64,000 nucleotides of DNA from an uncultured Pseudomonadales bacterium (GTDB taxonomy: Bacteria; Pseudomonadota; Gammaproteobacteria; Pseudomonadales; Azotimanducaceae). The notes beneath the pieces are model-generated. The model was not told the DNA's origin and searched no databases. It was given only the letters and a program-made list of their open reading frames with translations. Numbering within the stretch: the stretch's first letter is position 1; each line of letters starts with the position of its first letter. A program made the translations under genes and the position numbers. Below are positions 27,174 through 35,864 of the stretch, one piece after another. The stretch covers positions 2,232,001-2,296,000 of the forward strand of contig OY282430.1 of the NCBI GenBank assembly GCA_958296025.1, in the 5' to 3' direction.

Positions 27174-30100
27174 ATGGATGGGAAAGACGAGAATCGAAAA
27201 GCCTTTGTCGAAAGGCTTGCCGACGAAAACAGAAAGCTCTATGGAACTCCGGAAGGGCGTGGAGCGTTGCGCGCATTCGACTTGACCTTCGAACATCGCT
27301 GGCTATACCTCTTTGAATTGGTCCAGAACGCGCTTGATGCGGGTGCGTGTTCCGTAGCGTTTCGTCTCACCGAAGCAGGCGATGCATTGATCTTTCAGCA
27401 CAACGGGGGCCAGGAACTCGATGAAGGGGCAGTCGCGGCACTCTCGAAGGTATTAGTATCCACTAAGGGCGCTTCCACCGTGGGATTCATGGGAATCGGT
27501 TTCAAGAGCGTTTTTGGAAGGTTCCGGGAGGCTCGGGTCTCCGGGTGGGGGTGGACGTTTCGCTACAAAATCGATCAGGTTGAGGGCGAAAAGTTTGGAG
27601 ACGTACAGCCCAACCTGCTGGGAGCGGTGGTTCCCATCTGGGATGACTCTATCCCAGCGCCGCAATCTGGGTTCACGACCCGTTTTGAGATGCGGCAGGG
27701 AGAGAGTGGCCAAACAGACTTGAGAGACGACTTAGTACGTTTTCTTTCCGACGATGACCTTACACCTCTCGCTATTCTGGCGGCGTCCGAGCTTAAGCGC
27801 CTCGAAGTGGACGGCCGGTTGTGGGAACTGAAGATCACTGAGGATTCTGATGGCACGTTGAAAGTAGCAGCTACCTCTGAAGGCCAAAACCGGTTTTGGC
27901 GGCTGTTCCCTTCTGACTTCCAGCCGTCCAAAGAAGCGATAGCTCGTTTCCTGGAACATCGAAGGATCCAGCCTGCGAAGGATGAGCGTGAGCAGGTCTA
28001 TGCGGAAGCGGCTCGTCGTCGCCGGGTGTTGGGAGTGTTGCCTCTAAACCACCATGGCACACCAGAGCCGCCAGCCCGAGGACGGGTTTACGCCACCTTG
28101 CCCACGGGCGTTACCTTGCCACTTCGTCTCCACATTAATGCCGACTGGCTGGTGAACATATCACGGAGCGGGCTCCGGGAGATTGAAGACAATCCGTGGC
28201 AGCGCGGCTTTGTTGACCGCATCGCGGACTTGCTGGTGAGTTTCCTCAAATGGGTCACCCGTTCGTTTTCGGAACCTGCCGCCGTCACGGCTGCCTTTTC
28301 AGTTCTTGCGCCATCCTCGCCCGATGGGGTTGGCCTTGAAGCGCTCTTAGCCAATGAGCACTGGTTATCCATATTGCGAGCCGAGCTCGAAGACGCTGCG
28401 GTGCTACCCGTGTGGACGGGTGCGAGCGACACGCTCGCGTTTGCGACGCCAAGTGACGCCATCGTTCCACCCCCTCCACTAGCTGATGCCTTTAGGGAGC
28501 AGCCCCTCCTGCTCCCGTCCGTGCTCCTGAACGGCCCTGTGCTCATGGATGCAGTGCTCGGAAAAGGCGCGCTTGGTCTCCTGCGTCAGACTGGCCTTTT
28601 AACCGAGATGTCGCCGCAGGACTTGGAGCGAGAATGGCCGGATGGTCTGGCAAGATGGTGGAAGAATCTCTCCGACGATCCGAAGCATCGTCGCGCTCTC
28701 CTTATTCGAATTTGGGCCGCCGTCGCCAAGCTGACTGATGAGGACGCATGGGTGAATGCCGATCTCCGTTGCATCCGAACTGTCGCTGGACAGTGGCTTC
28801 CGGCGGACCAGATTGTGTTCTTCGACGAGCCCTTTCCTTCTGAACGTGAACCGGGGGGGAAGGCGGTACATGAGTTCTTGCAGCCGTTTATCCTGGACGC
28901 AAACCGTCTGCCGAATAGATGGATTGAAGCAATCCGTAGAGGGGCTGAGAACGAGATCGGGGGAATAGAACCTTTTTCACGGACCAAGAAGTGGATTGAG
29001 CACCACGGTCGACACATGAGTCTCCGCGAGGTTGTTGGGGACGCCCTAAAAGACTTGGCATCATTGACGCCCCCCGACTGGTCGGTACTTGTGCCGCTAG
29101 GACGTTGGGCAAGGCACCGTAATCGTCCCGACCTGCTAACCCGTGTGCTCGTCGAGTCGGACAACGGACCGTTGGGCATTCCAACCAACGAGGCCCTACT
29201 TGCCGCTCCCTATGTCGAGCCTCGACAAAGCCGGCTACATCTGTTTCCGAACATGTCCGTAGTCTCAACGGACTACATGGAACACGACCCCCAGAACGCA
29301 AGTGCGCGTGAGTGGCGCAGGTTCTTTGAGCAGGCCGGCGTCAAAGGCAAGCTGGAAGTACGAGAGATGGGGGACCATGCTCGCCGATGGCGGCCTGAGC
29401 GTGTTGCGGAGTTTCTCGGTCTGATGGTTTCCGAGATCAGCGCATCCAACGACCGTGGTTATCAGCTTTTGGACTTCGATATCGAGGCTAATCTTCCCGG
29501 CGCAGATGCGCCCAAAGAAATACGGAAGGCATTCGCCGCTTGGCTTGAGGACGGCTGCAATGCACTGCAAGGCAAGGGCAAACGGAAGGCAGAATGGCGC
29601 TATCGCCAGCCCTACTATCGGTGCGGATCGCCGAGCGCTTGGGTAGTCAAGTTAATTGAACTCCCTTGGGTGCCTTGCAAGGATGGAGAGCTCAGACGCC
29701 CGAAAGACGTCCTCCCCAAACCCGACCCAAGTAGAGAGGATGCGCCTGCCGCGGAACTATCCCCCGATCTTCTGCGCATACTCGACCAGGAAGGCGTGAA
29801 ATTCGGTGGGGCGATTCCCGAAGCCACTGCGATGCGCAAACTCGCGGCGACCGGTACGCGACTTGATGTGGAAGAACTTGCCCACCTTCTCCGTGAATGT
29901 CGCGAAGACGTGGCCAAGGACGAGGACCGGCGTCAATTCGAGCAAGTCCTGCGAGAACTGACAGTGCCCTCTGACGATAATCATCGTGTTCCGCTCGACC
30001 GGGTCGTGCGACGAGCGGGTGGACGGTCGGGTGCGCGCGGCGCATTGGGAGGCTGGATCGTCCCACTAGATCAGATTAACGAGGTACTGCGTAGCGAGTT

Positions 30101-31571
30101 GGATCATGCCGACTTCCCCCACGAGTTAGCGGACACGACGACGGGAAGTCAGGCGCTGGCCTATATCAAGGATGTCTGGAGACGTGCGCAATCGCCGCCT
30201 GAAGGGTTGGCGAGCGACGTGCGTGACCTGTTGCCGACAGCCTACGCCTACTGCTTGGAAGATTGCGCCGAAGATGATTCGCTCGCCAAGCAATGGCGAG
30301 TAGCCCTACACGAGGCGGCTGTCTTCGCAGATCAGGAGTGGGTCGTCTTGATAGAAGCCGACGACATCTACTTCGACGACATTAACGATCGACGCTTCCT
30401 TCCCGAGAACATGCAGTTGCGAACCGCCACCGGCGGACACCTTGGCAATTCCCAACCCGATCAGCTTCGCACGGCGAAAGCGCTTAACCTGGGATTGCTG
30501 TCGAATTCCATCGAGATGAAATGGCGCGGCCAAGACGAACTGCTGCCTGTGGAGAAAGATTGCATCTCCAGATTCGACCTCATCTGCCGGCTTCTCCAAC
30601 GGGTTCGTGGGCGGGAGCAGTGGGAGACCGGGGGGACGGAAGTAGAAACTGGAATGGCATTGAAACTGGCTCGCGTTCGTGAGCTCGTGCTTGAAGTCAG
30701 AGCGGGAGAAACTCCCGCCGAACAGGTGCCGGTGGATGCGCGCCTGCAAAACGAAACGTTGACCGTAGCGGGCCGGCCCGTTCAATTCGCCTCCGACGCC
30801 GCCAAGGAGCTCCTCCGTCATTTCTCCTTTGGCCAGCGGGCGGAGCTTGCGGCGGACCTCGCCGGAATGTTGGGAGCTATCGACAATATGGAAGACTTCA
30901 ATTTGGCAGCCGACAAATTCCGCCGCTCGTTCACCCCGGACTTCAAACTGCCGGCCATGGTCCAACTAGGATCGAATGCCGAGAGCGCAGCCGGTGCGGA
31001 AGGTGGGGATGGCGAAGCAAATTCAACAGGAGGCTCTTTTACTAGGGATAGGGCTCTTGCCCAATCGAATGGCCTTGCGGAGAAGCTGAAGAACTCTTTG
31101 AAAGGCGAGGTCGTTCCATCAGACCAGGGAGACCTTGCAAGCGAGGCCACGGAGATAGACGATAATTTGGGTGCAGGCATTGGCGACGAAGAATATCGCG
31201 AAGCTGCGATGAAATACGAAAGAGAGGCTGGTCGAGATCCAGAACTTGGCGATCCCCATCAGAAAGGGTGGGATATTTGCAGCACAGATCCCAAGACGCA
31301 GGAAGTCCGCCTAATTGAGGTGAAAGGCAAGGGCCGTCCGTGGGAAGAGGAAGAGGTTGTGGAGCTCAGCAGAGCGCAAGTACGCACGGCATTCAAGACG
31401 TTGGATGAAGGAAATGCGGCTTGGTATCTATATGTCGTGGAGAAGACGGGTGACAGTTGCCGAGTCCTGCCCGTCGAAAACCCGGTTGGCGCTGCTGCCA
31501 AGTGGATGCTCTGTGGTAAATCTTGGCGAATGGTGGCCGAGGCCGAAGTTCGACGGGATCATCCCTCATAG
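27174..31571 (+). CDS. Very large GHKL-ATPase protein with C-terminal DUF3883 (NOV-like) domain
   Basis: 1465 residues. The N-terminus is an HSP90/sacsin-like ATP-binding domain: N-box FELVQNALDAG (about 47-57) and G-box GFMGIGFKSVFG (about 104-115). A long helical middle of more than 1000 residues has no recognisable domain. The C-terminus (about 1340-1440) has GWDICSTDPKTQEVRLIEVKG and QVRTAFK, the DUF3883 nuclease-like fold found in plant NO VEIN and bacterial defence proteins. ATG 27174 was chosen for its GGGAG ribosome site. It pairs with the AAA/PD-(D/E)XK gene inside the repeats. Anti-phage function is an inference from architecture. Confidence 0.85.
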   Translation: MDGKDENRKAFVERLADENRKLYGTPEGRGALRAFDLTFEHRWLYLFELVQNALDAGACSVAFRLTEAGDALIFQHNGGQELDEGAVAALSKVLVSTKGASTVGFMGIGFKSVFGRFREARVSGWGWTFRYKIDQVEGEKFGDVQPNLLGAVVPIWDDSIPAPQSGFTTRFEMRQGESGQTDLRDDLVRFLSDDDLTPLAILAASELKRLEVDGRLWELKITEDSDGTLKVAATSEGQNRFWRLFPSDFQPSKEAIARFLEHRRIQPAKDEREQVYAEAARRRRVLGVLPLNHHGTPEPPARGRVYATLPTGVTLPLRLHINADWLVNISRSGLREIEDNPWQRGFVDRIADLLVSFLKWVTRSFSEPAAVTAAFSVLAPSSPDGVGLEALLANEHWLSILRAELEDAAVLPVWTGASDTLAFATPSDAIVPPPPLADAFREQPLLLPSVLLNGPVLMDAVLGKGALGLLRQTGLLTEMSPQDLEREWPDGLARWWKNLSDDPKHRRALLIRIWAAVAKLTDEDAWVNADLRCIRTVAGQWLPADQIVFFDEPFPSEREPGGKAVHEFLQPFILDANRLPNRWIEAIRRGAENEIGGIEPFSRTKKWIEHHGRHMSLREVVGDALKDLASLTPPDWSVLVPLGRWARHRNRPDLLTRVLVESDNGPLGIPTNEALLAAPYVEPRQSRLHLFPNMSVVSTDYMEHDPQNASAREWRRFFEQAGVKGKLEVREMGDHARRWRPERVAEFLGLMVSEISASNDRGYQLLDFDIEANLPGADAPKEIRKAFAAWLEDGCNALQGKGKRKAEWRYRQPYYRCGSPSAWVVKLIELPWVPCKDGELRRPKDVLPKPDPSREDAPAAELSPDLLRILDQEGVKFGGAIPEATAMRKLAATGTRLDVEELAHLLRECREDVAKDEDRRQFEQVLRELTVPSDDNHRVPLDRVVRRAGGRSGARGALGGWIVPLDQINEVLRSELDHADFPHELADTTTGSQALAYIKDVWRRAQSPPEGLASDVRDLLPTAYAYCLEDCAEDDSLAKQWRVALHEAAVFADQEWVVLIEADDIYFDDINDRRFLPENMQLRTATGGHLGNSQPDQLRTAKALNLGLLSNSIEMKWRGQDELLPVEKDCISRFDLICRLLQRVRGREQWETGGTEVETGMALKLARVRELVLEVRAGETPAEQVPVDARLQNETLTVAGRPVQFASDAAKELLRHFSFGQRAELAADLAGMLGAIDNMEDFNLAADKFRRSFTPDFKLPAMVQLGSNAESAAGAEGGDGEANSTGGSFTRDRALAQSNGLAEKLKNSLKGEVVPSDQGDLASEATEIDDNLGAGIGDEEYREAAMKYEREAGRDPELGDPHQKGWDICSTDPKTQEVRLIEVKGKGRPWEEEEVVELSRAQVRTAFKTLDEGNAAWYLYVVEKTGDSCRVLPVENPVGAAAKWMLCGKSWRMVAEAEVRRDHPS

Positions 31572-31626
31572 TCGTGTCGGAAAGGTACGCTGGCTTTCAC
31601 TTGCAAGGTGGCGTTAGCGGCAACCA

Positions 31627-31674
31627 CCCTGATCCCCGCTGAAGAAATCGTTGAAGTGCTTTGAAAGGCGCACC
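31627..31674 (+). repeat. Right copy of the 48-bp direct repeat
   Basis: Partner of 25272-25319 (three mismatches). It lies 55 bp after the stop of the GHKL/DUF3883 gene and runs directly into a long hairpin (31667-31732) that the left copy lacks. Confidence 0.85.
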
Positions 31675-31732
31675 GTGCAAGGGTTTTTCCGGCAAAACGC
31701 CGGTCGCACAAAAACCACCCTGCAGGTGCGCC
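31667..31732. repeat. Long imperfect inverted repeat
   Basis: GGCGCACC at 31667-31674 pairs with GGTGCGCC at 31725-31732; inside, TGCA/TGCA, GGG/CCC, TTTTT/AAAAA and CCGGC/GCCGG also pair with small bulges. The structure could be a transcription terminator of the repeat-associated gene or the end of an insertion sequence whose transposase start lies immediately to the right. Confidence 0.6.
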
Positions 31733-31733
31733 G

Positions 31734-32072
31734 ATGGCAAGCATAACACCCCGCCCGCTGAAGGTTGATCACGAGTTCACGGACGTCCGTTTGACCGGCT
31801 TCGGGGGCTGGTCCGCCTTGGCCCTGACGGCACCGCAGCGCCCGGCGAACCCAACCCGAACCCCCGGCGAAACTCGCCTGAACGACCCAAGGCGGGACGC
31901 CCTTCGGCCCAATGGCCGAAAAACACCCCTCCCGCCAAGCCCCCCCACCGCTTCACAGCCCCCAAACAAATACCAAAACCCGGCGCAAACGCCCCGCCAG
32001 ACCTTGACGTCAGACCGGATCGCCGCCAAATTCCCTCAAACTCCATCCACCAGACCCTTAATAGGGGATTAG
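31734..32072 (+). pseudogene. Possible N-terminal remnant of an IS1380-type transposase
   Basis: The first about 35 codons (VDHEFTDVRLTGFGGWSALALTA) resemble the FTD-LT-GG start of IS1380-family transposases. The rest is Pro/Arg-rich and looks random, so homology ends abruptly. A long hairpin is directly upstream. No catalytic residues are left. 32073-32305 holds no gene that I can support. Confidence 0.35.
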
Positions 32073-32305
32073 GGCAATGACTAGGACGCCGTGCCAAACT
32101 TTGCGGATATCGCCCGCTAATCTACTCTGGAGGTGGCATACTGCAGCTTGCGGGCGAATGGGGTTTTAGTCATCGGACACGCAGGTAAATGAAAACGCTG
32201 GCCCGCTGCGCTTAGTAGAAAATGAATTGGAAATTACGCTATGAACTTGATTGGCATCGTGTGGCGTAAGTCGAATCCCTGGGGGAAACGATCACTGCGG
32301 GCAGA

Positions 32306-33103
32306 TCAGCGAGTTCCCAAAATAGGGAATAGGGGCAGTGTCTCGTTAGCTTTAGCTAACCTAATTGGGCCAACGACGCCACGATCGCTGAGTTTCATGA
32401 TCTGATTATAGATGCTCTTGCTGATGTAGAAATTCGCATAATGGGCCTTCTCGTAGGAGGAAAATTCTTCAAATGAGTGCTCTGATACCGCCTTACGCAA
32501 TACCTCCACTGCTCGGCGTGAAAACTCGGACGCGCCCTTATCAGCATACGACCTGATGATTTTCACGTACATCCCAATCGGGTTAGGGTTTTCAACCAAA
32601 ACCACGTCCAAGTAGCCTCTAAGAACATCGTCAAAATAACCTTCCCGATATATCAGTGGACCGCCATGTAATGGAAACAGAATGCTTTCCCAATTCGTTA
32701 TGGTCGTTTCGAGCAAGGATTGAATGCCCTTGTATGTCCGAATACCCTGCTTGAAGGCCCATGTGTTTTTTGCGGGCCATATGTCAATTGACCAATTTTC
32801 GGTTTTGATCCTGAAACCGTCGAACTTGTTTTGCCGAAAAGGTTCTTTAGTGGAAAATCCCTCCAGGAAACTCCTCAGCTGGCTTTCCTGACCATCACAT
32901 ACGATGTCGATATCGGATTTGAGAGGTTCCCTATTTCCGAATAGCGCAATGTCCCGAATAATCCCACCAAACAAATATGCCGGAGAAACGGAGGGCAATT
33001 CATCTAAAAGGCGCAATAGACAGGCATCCCTGTGACTTTCCCTTGAAAGAAAGTATTTTACCTTCTTGGTGAGGCAATTGGGGCTCTCGGCAAGAGGCAT
33101 CAT
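32306..33103 (-). CDS. Nucleotidyltransferase partner of the dGTPase
   Basis: 265 residues with a polymerase-beta/poly(A)-polymerase-head signature: AYLFGGIIRDIAL (GG), the DxD of KSDIDIVCDG, and a third acid in WSIDIWPAK. The C-terminal half is helical without a named domain. Its start overlaps the stop of the upstream dGTPase gene by 4 bp, so it is second in a coupled two-gene operon. Base composition is much AT-richer than the core genes, a sign of transfer. It may modify tRNA or nucleotides as part of a defence module; substrate unknown. Confidence 0.8.
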   Translation of the reverse strand: MMPLAESPNCLTKKVKYFLSRESHRDACLLRLLDELPSVSPAYLFGGIIRDIALFGNREPLKSDIDIVCDGQESQLRSFLEGFSTKEPFRQNKFDGFRIKTENWSIDIWPAKNTWAFKQGIRTYKGIQSLLETTITNWESILFPLHGGPLIYREGYFDDVLRGYLDVVLVENPNPIGMYVKIIRSYADKGASEFSRRAVEVLRKAVSEHSFEEFSSYEKAHYANFYISKSIYNQIMKLSDRGVVGPIRLAKANETLPLFPILGTR

Positions 33104-34545
33104 TCTCTCTTCAGGTTAGGTGGCTTGGGGAATGATGACGCGATCATGGATCTGGTGTTCTCGGCAACGACGAATTTCAAAAGTTCATCGTGAACCGAGG
33201 CCAAATAGCTTTCTGTCATGCCTGAAATTTGGTCGCATAGTAGATGCATTTTATCAGAGATTGCCTCATTGCTGCTTTCATAGACTCTCCTGTAGTTTTC
33301 CGAGATTTTCCCACGCGCATAACTTGCGAAAGGATCGGCGTCCTGGCGGTCTATGCCTCTCCAAAGTGCGTCCATAACGAAACCAATATAGTTGTCCCCT
33401 TTCAATTCAAGGCGAAGGACATCCGGATGACGGCGTCCGTAACTCTTGCCGAATACCTTAAGGCGACTGCACAGGCTGGCGGCCTCTGAGTTTTTGATAA
33501 TCTCGAAATCGGTTTCAACCCGACCCGCTAGCATGCAGCCGACCTTTTGAACAAAGGTGATTGTAGCGCTCTCAACCATCACTGCAATTGCCTTCACTCT
33601 GAACATCTGCATTGACAGTTCGTTGAGTTCGCCTGGGCTTAGCTGTTCGCGTTTGAACTCCTCACTTTTCTTAAGAACCGCCTTAATTACCTCCTTGATC
33701 TTTGCATCCTGGCAGTTTTCCCCGGATCGCAAGAAATCGATTAGATCGACAAACGAAGCGTACCCCTTCTTCACCGTATCCTCGGCGTCTATTACGGAAT
33801 AGGCAATGTCATCACAGGCCTCCATAACATATACCAGAGGATGCCGTATGCCTTCCGCAAGACCGGTCTGGTTCCAAACTTCCTCTGCGACATCCTGTTC
33901 GGAGCGAAATAAACCAAACTTATTGAACCCTTTCTTGTCCTTTGAGAACACGGGATATTTCATCAGCGCCGCCAAGGTTGCGCAGGTGAGGTTCAGGCCA
34001 AACTTGTCATTTAGTATTTGCAGTTTTGTCAAAAGTCGGAATGTTTGACAGTTGCCGTCGAACCCGGAAAAATCAGCGAAGTCGGGACAATTTTTGAAAT
34101 CCTTGTTGGAATTCTGTTTGTCCTCAAACCATCGCTTAATCGTTTGCTCCCCTTGGTGGCCGAAAGGAGGATTGCCGAGATCGTGAGCAAGGCCGACAGC
34201 GGCGAGTAGCGCAGGGACCCTGCGCTCAACTTTTAGCCTGTCAGCGTCTTGGCCAAACACCTCATCACGGTGGTCGTACACAAGTCTGACGCCGATGCTG
34301 CGGGCAAGATTGCTGACCTCGTGGGAATGCGTCAGCCGTGTGCGGACGGAGTCGTTTATTTCCATTGGGAAAACTTGGGTCTTGTCCGCGAGGCGGCGTG
34401 TGGGCGCAGCGAACAGGACCCTGTCGTAATCCCTTTCGATTTCCTCTCGCCCAATGCCTGTTCCAATGGACTCCCCACTGCCGTGCAGGTGCTTCCTCCG
34501 CTCGGATGAGAGCAGTTTCACCCAGTCCATCTCGGCCTTCGCCAT
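33100..34545 (-). CDS. dgt: dGTP triphosphohydrolase (dGTPase-like HD protein)
   Basis: 481 residues of the HD-domain dNTPase family, which hydrolyses dGTP to deoxyguanosine and triphosphate. Metal-binding HD motif: RTRLTHSHEVSNLAR, then GLAHDLGNPPFGHQGE (near residue 120), and the late acid in EACDDIAYSVIDAEDTVKKG. Start ATG 34545. GC is low for this window and spacing to the next gene is negative (ATGA-type overlap), so it is one operon with the nucleotidyltransferase. Some dGTPases protect bacteria by emptying the dNTP pool on phage infection; whether this one does is inference. Confidence 0.9.
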   Translation of the reverse strand: MAKAEMDWVKLLSSERRKHLHGSGESIGTGIGREEIERDYDRVLFAAPTRRLADKTQVFPMEINDSVRTRLTHSHEVSNLARSIGVRLVYDHRDEVFGQDADRLKVERRVPALLAAVGLAHDLGNPPFGHQGEQTIKRWFEDKQNSNKDFKNCPDFADFSGFDGNCQTFRLLTKLQILNDKFGLNLTCATLAALMKYPVFSKDKKGFNKFGLFRSEQDVAEEVWNQTGLAEGIRHPLVYVMEACDDIAYSVIDAEDTVKKGYASFVDLIDFLRSGENCQDAKIKEVIKAVLKKSEEFKREQLSPGELNELSMQMFRVKAIAVMVESATITFVQKVGCMLAGRVETDFEIIKNSEAASLCSRLKVFGKSYGRRHPDVLRLELKGDNYIGFVMDALWRGIDRQDADPFASYARGKISENYRRVYESSNEAISDKMHLLCDQISGMTESYLASVHDELLKFVVAENTRSMIASSFPKPPNLKRE

Positions 34546-34804
34546 GGCGCTTTCTGCAGCAGCTTCATCTCAGTGGTGTGGCAATTGGACTCCATCACTG
34601 GCCAAAGGTCAATAGATGGACCCGCCAAGCGGCGCCAGCATCACCGCCGCAACTCCTAGCCTCAAAGCCGCTGCCGGAACCAGCGCCGCGCTTGGCTGAC
34701 GCAGCGCAAAGCTCAAAACGCCCATGTTCTGCCACTGTAGCCAGCCGCTTCCATTTAGCGAGGCTTTTGTAGATCATTACTGTCCCCTCCCGAAAGCGCC
34801 GGGC

Positions 34805-34957
34805 ATGAGCCACTCAAACCACAAGCAAGCCCTCCCCTCTGGCCACCAATTGGGTGGCACCCTTTTGCTTGGGGCAAGTGTAGGCTGGATCGTCCGCCCT
34901 TCTTGGTCGGGCGGTGACGAGGCCACTGTGCTGAACTTGGCGACCATCGCCGGCTAG
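34805..34957 (+). pseudogene. Remnant of a Ser/Thr protein kinase gene
   Basis: Fifty codons start SHSNHKQALPSGHQLGG, the leader that precedes the first strand of Pkn-type kinases in this kind of locus. The kinase domain is absent and the sequence jumps to a hydrophobic segment (TLLLGASVGWIV), as found at the C-terminal membrane anchor of such kinases. It ends TAG, in frame with and 15 bp before the PP2C start. 34546-34804 shows nothing else I can support. Confidence 0.4.
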
Positions 34958-34972
34958 GCAGGGGTTGCCTTC

Positions 34973-35725
34973 GTGCTGCTTTGGGAAACCGCCTGCCTCG
35001 CTGACATCGGCGGGCGCGAAGATCAGCAGGATCGTGTGCAGGTTATCGAAGGCGGCGGCAGTGCTCAACTGCTGGTCCTCGCCGACGGCATGGGCGGCCA
35101 TGAAGGCGGCGCTTTGGCGGCGCAAGCGGTCATTGATGCGGCGTCTGATGAGCTCCAAACGCTTGGCGGCGCCCTAGCTAGCGACCCCGCCGGCCTGTTG
35201 GCCCGCATGGTGGCCGGCGCCCATGAGCGCATCAACGCCTTGGGCGCGGAGCGAGGCTTGAAGCCGCACAGCACCTGTGTGCTGCTCTACATCGACCCCG
35301 TTGCCACCGCTTGGGCGCATGTTGGGGACAGCCGCTTGCACCGCTTCGCCGATGGTCGTCTTGCCGAGCGCACGATTGACCATTCCATCGTGGAGTTGAT
35401 GCGCCTGCAAGGTCGAATCACTGAGGAGGAGATGAAGACCCATCCCGACAAGAACCGGCTGTACGAGGCCCTTGGCGGCGAGCAGCCGCCGCAAGCTGAA
35501 ATCAGCGGCAAGGAGAGCGCGGTTGGGGACGGCTTCCTGCTGGCCAGTGACGGCGTCTGGGAGAACGTGGCGGACGCCGACTTGGAAGCCGTGCTCCAAG
35601 CGGAGGACCTTGCCGAAGCGCTGCGGCGCCTGATCGAACGCGCCAAGGCACACGGCGGGCCGAAGTGCGACAACCTGTCCGCCGCCGCGGCCCGCCGTCG
35701 TGCGGGTGCCTCATCCATCGCCTAG
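34973..35725 (+). CDS. PP2C-family Ser/Thr protein phosphatase
   Basis: 250 residues, an intact PPM phosphatase. Metal-binding motifs are all present: SLADIGGREDQQD-like opening, LVLADGMGGHEGGALAA, AWAHVGDSRLHRFADG, GFLLASDGVWENV and the final KCDNLS. It starts with GTG 34973 (VLLWETACLADIGG) after AGGGG. It reverses kinase signalling, presumably of the FHA/kinase module in this island. Upstream is a kinase remnant in the same frame. It could be the still-active member of the system. Confidence 0.88.
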   Translation: MLLWETACLADIGGREDQQDRVQVIEGGGSAQLLVLADGMGGHEGGALAAQAVIDAASDELQTLGGALASDPAGLLARMVAGAHERINALGAERGLKPHSTCVLLYIDPVATAWAHVGDSRLHRFADGRLAERTIDHSIVELMRLQGRITEEEMKTHPDKNRLYEALGGEQPPQAEISGKESAVGDGFLLASDGVWENVADADLEAVLQAEDLAEALRRLIERAKAHGGPKCDNLSAAAARRRAGASSIA

Positions 35726-35864
35726 AGACTTTCTGGCAACGGACTGGCGAATATGCTTTGTGTGATTGTTGCTCTGCGAAGTGGTCGCGTACTTCGCCCG
35801 TAGCGGCCGGAAACGCCGCGCCGATGCCATTATTGGGAACGACCAACTCCATAGAGTGACGGTT

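Noticed and set aside
32255-32300. tRNA-like 3' end (gtcgaatccctggggg)
   Set aside because: Only the T-arm-like string is present; no acceptor stem or anticodon arm can be folded around it.
34595-34813. Minus-strand ORF between dGTPase and PP2C
   Set aside because: No ribosome site, odd composition and no family resemblance; overlaps the kinase remnant on the other strand.
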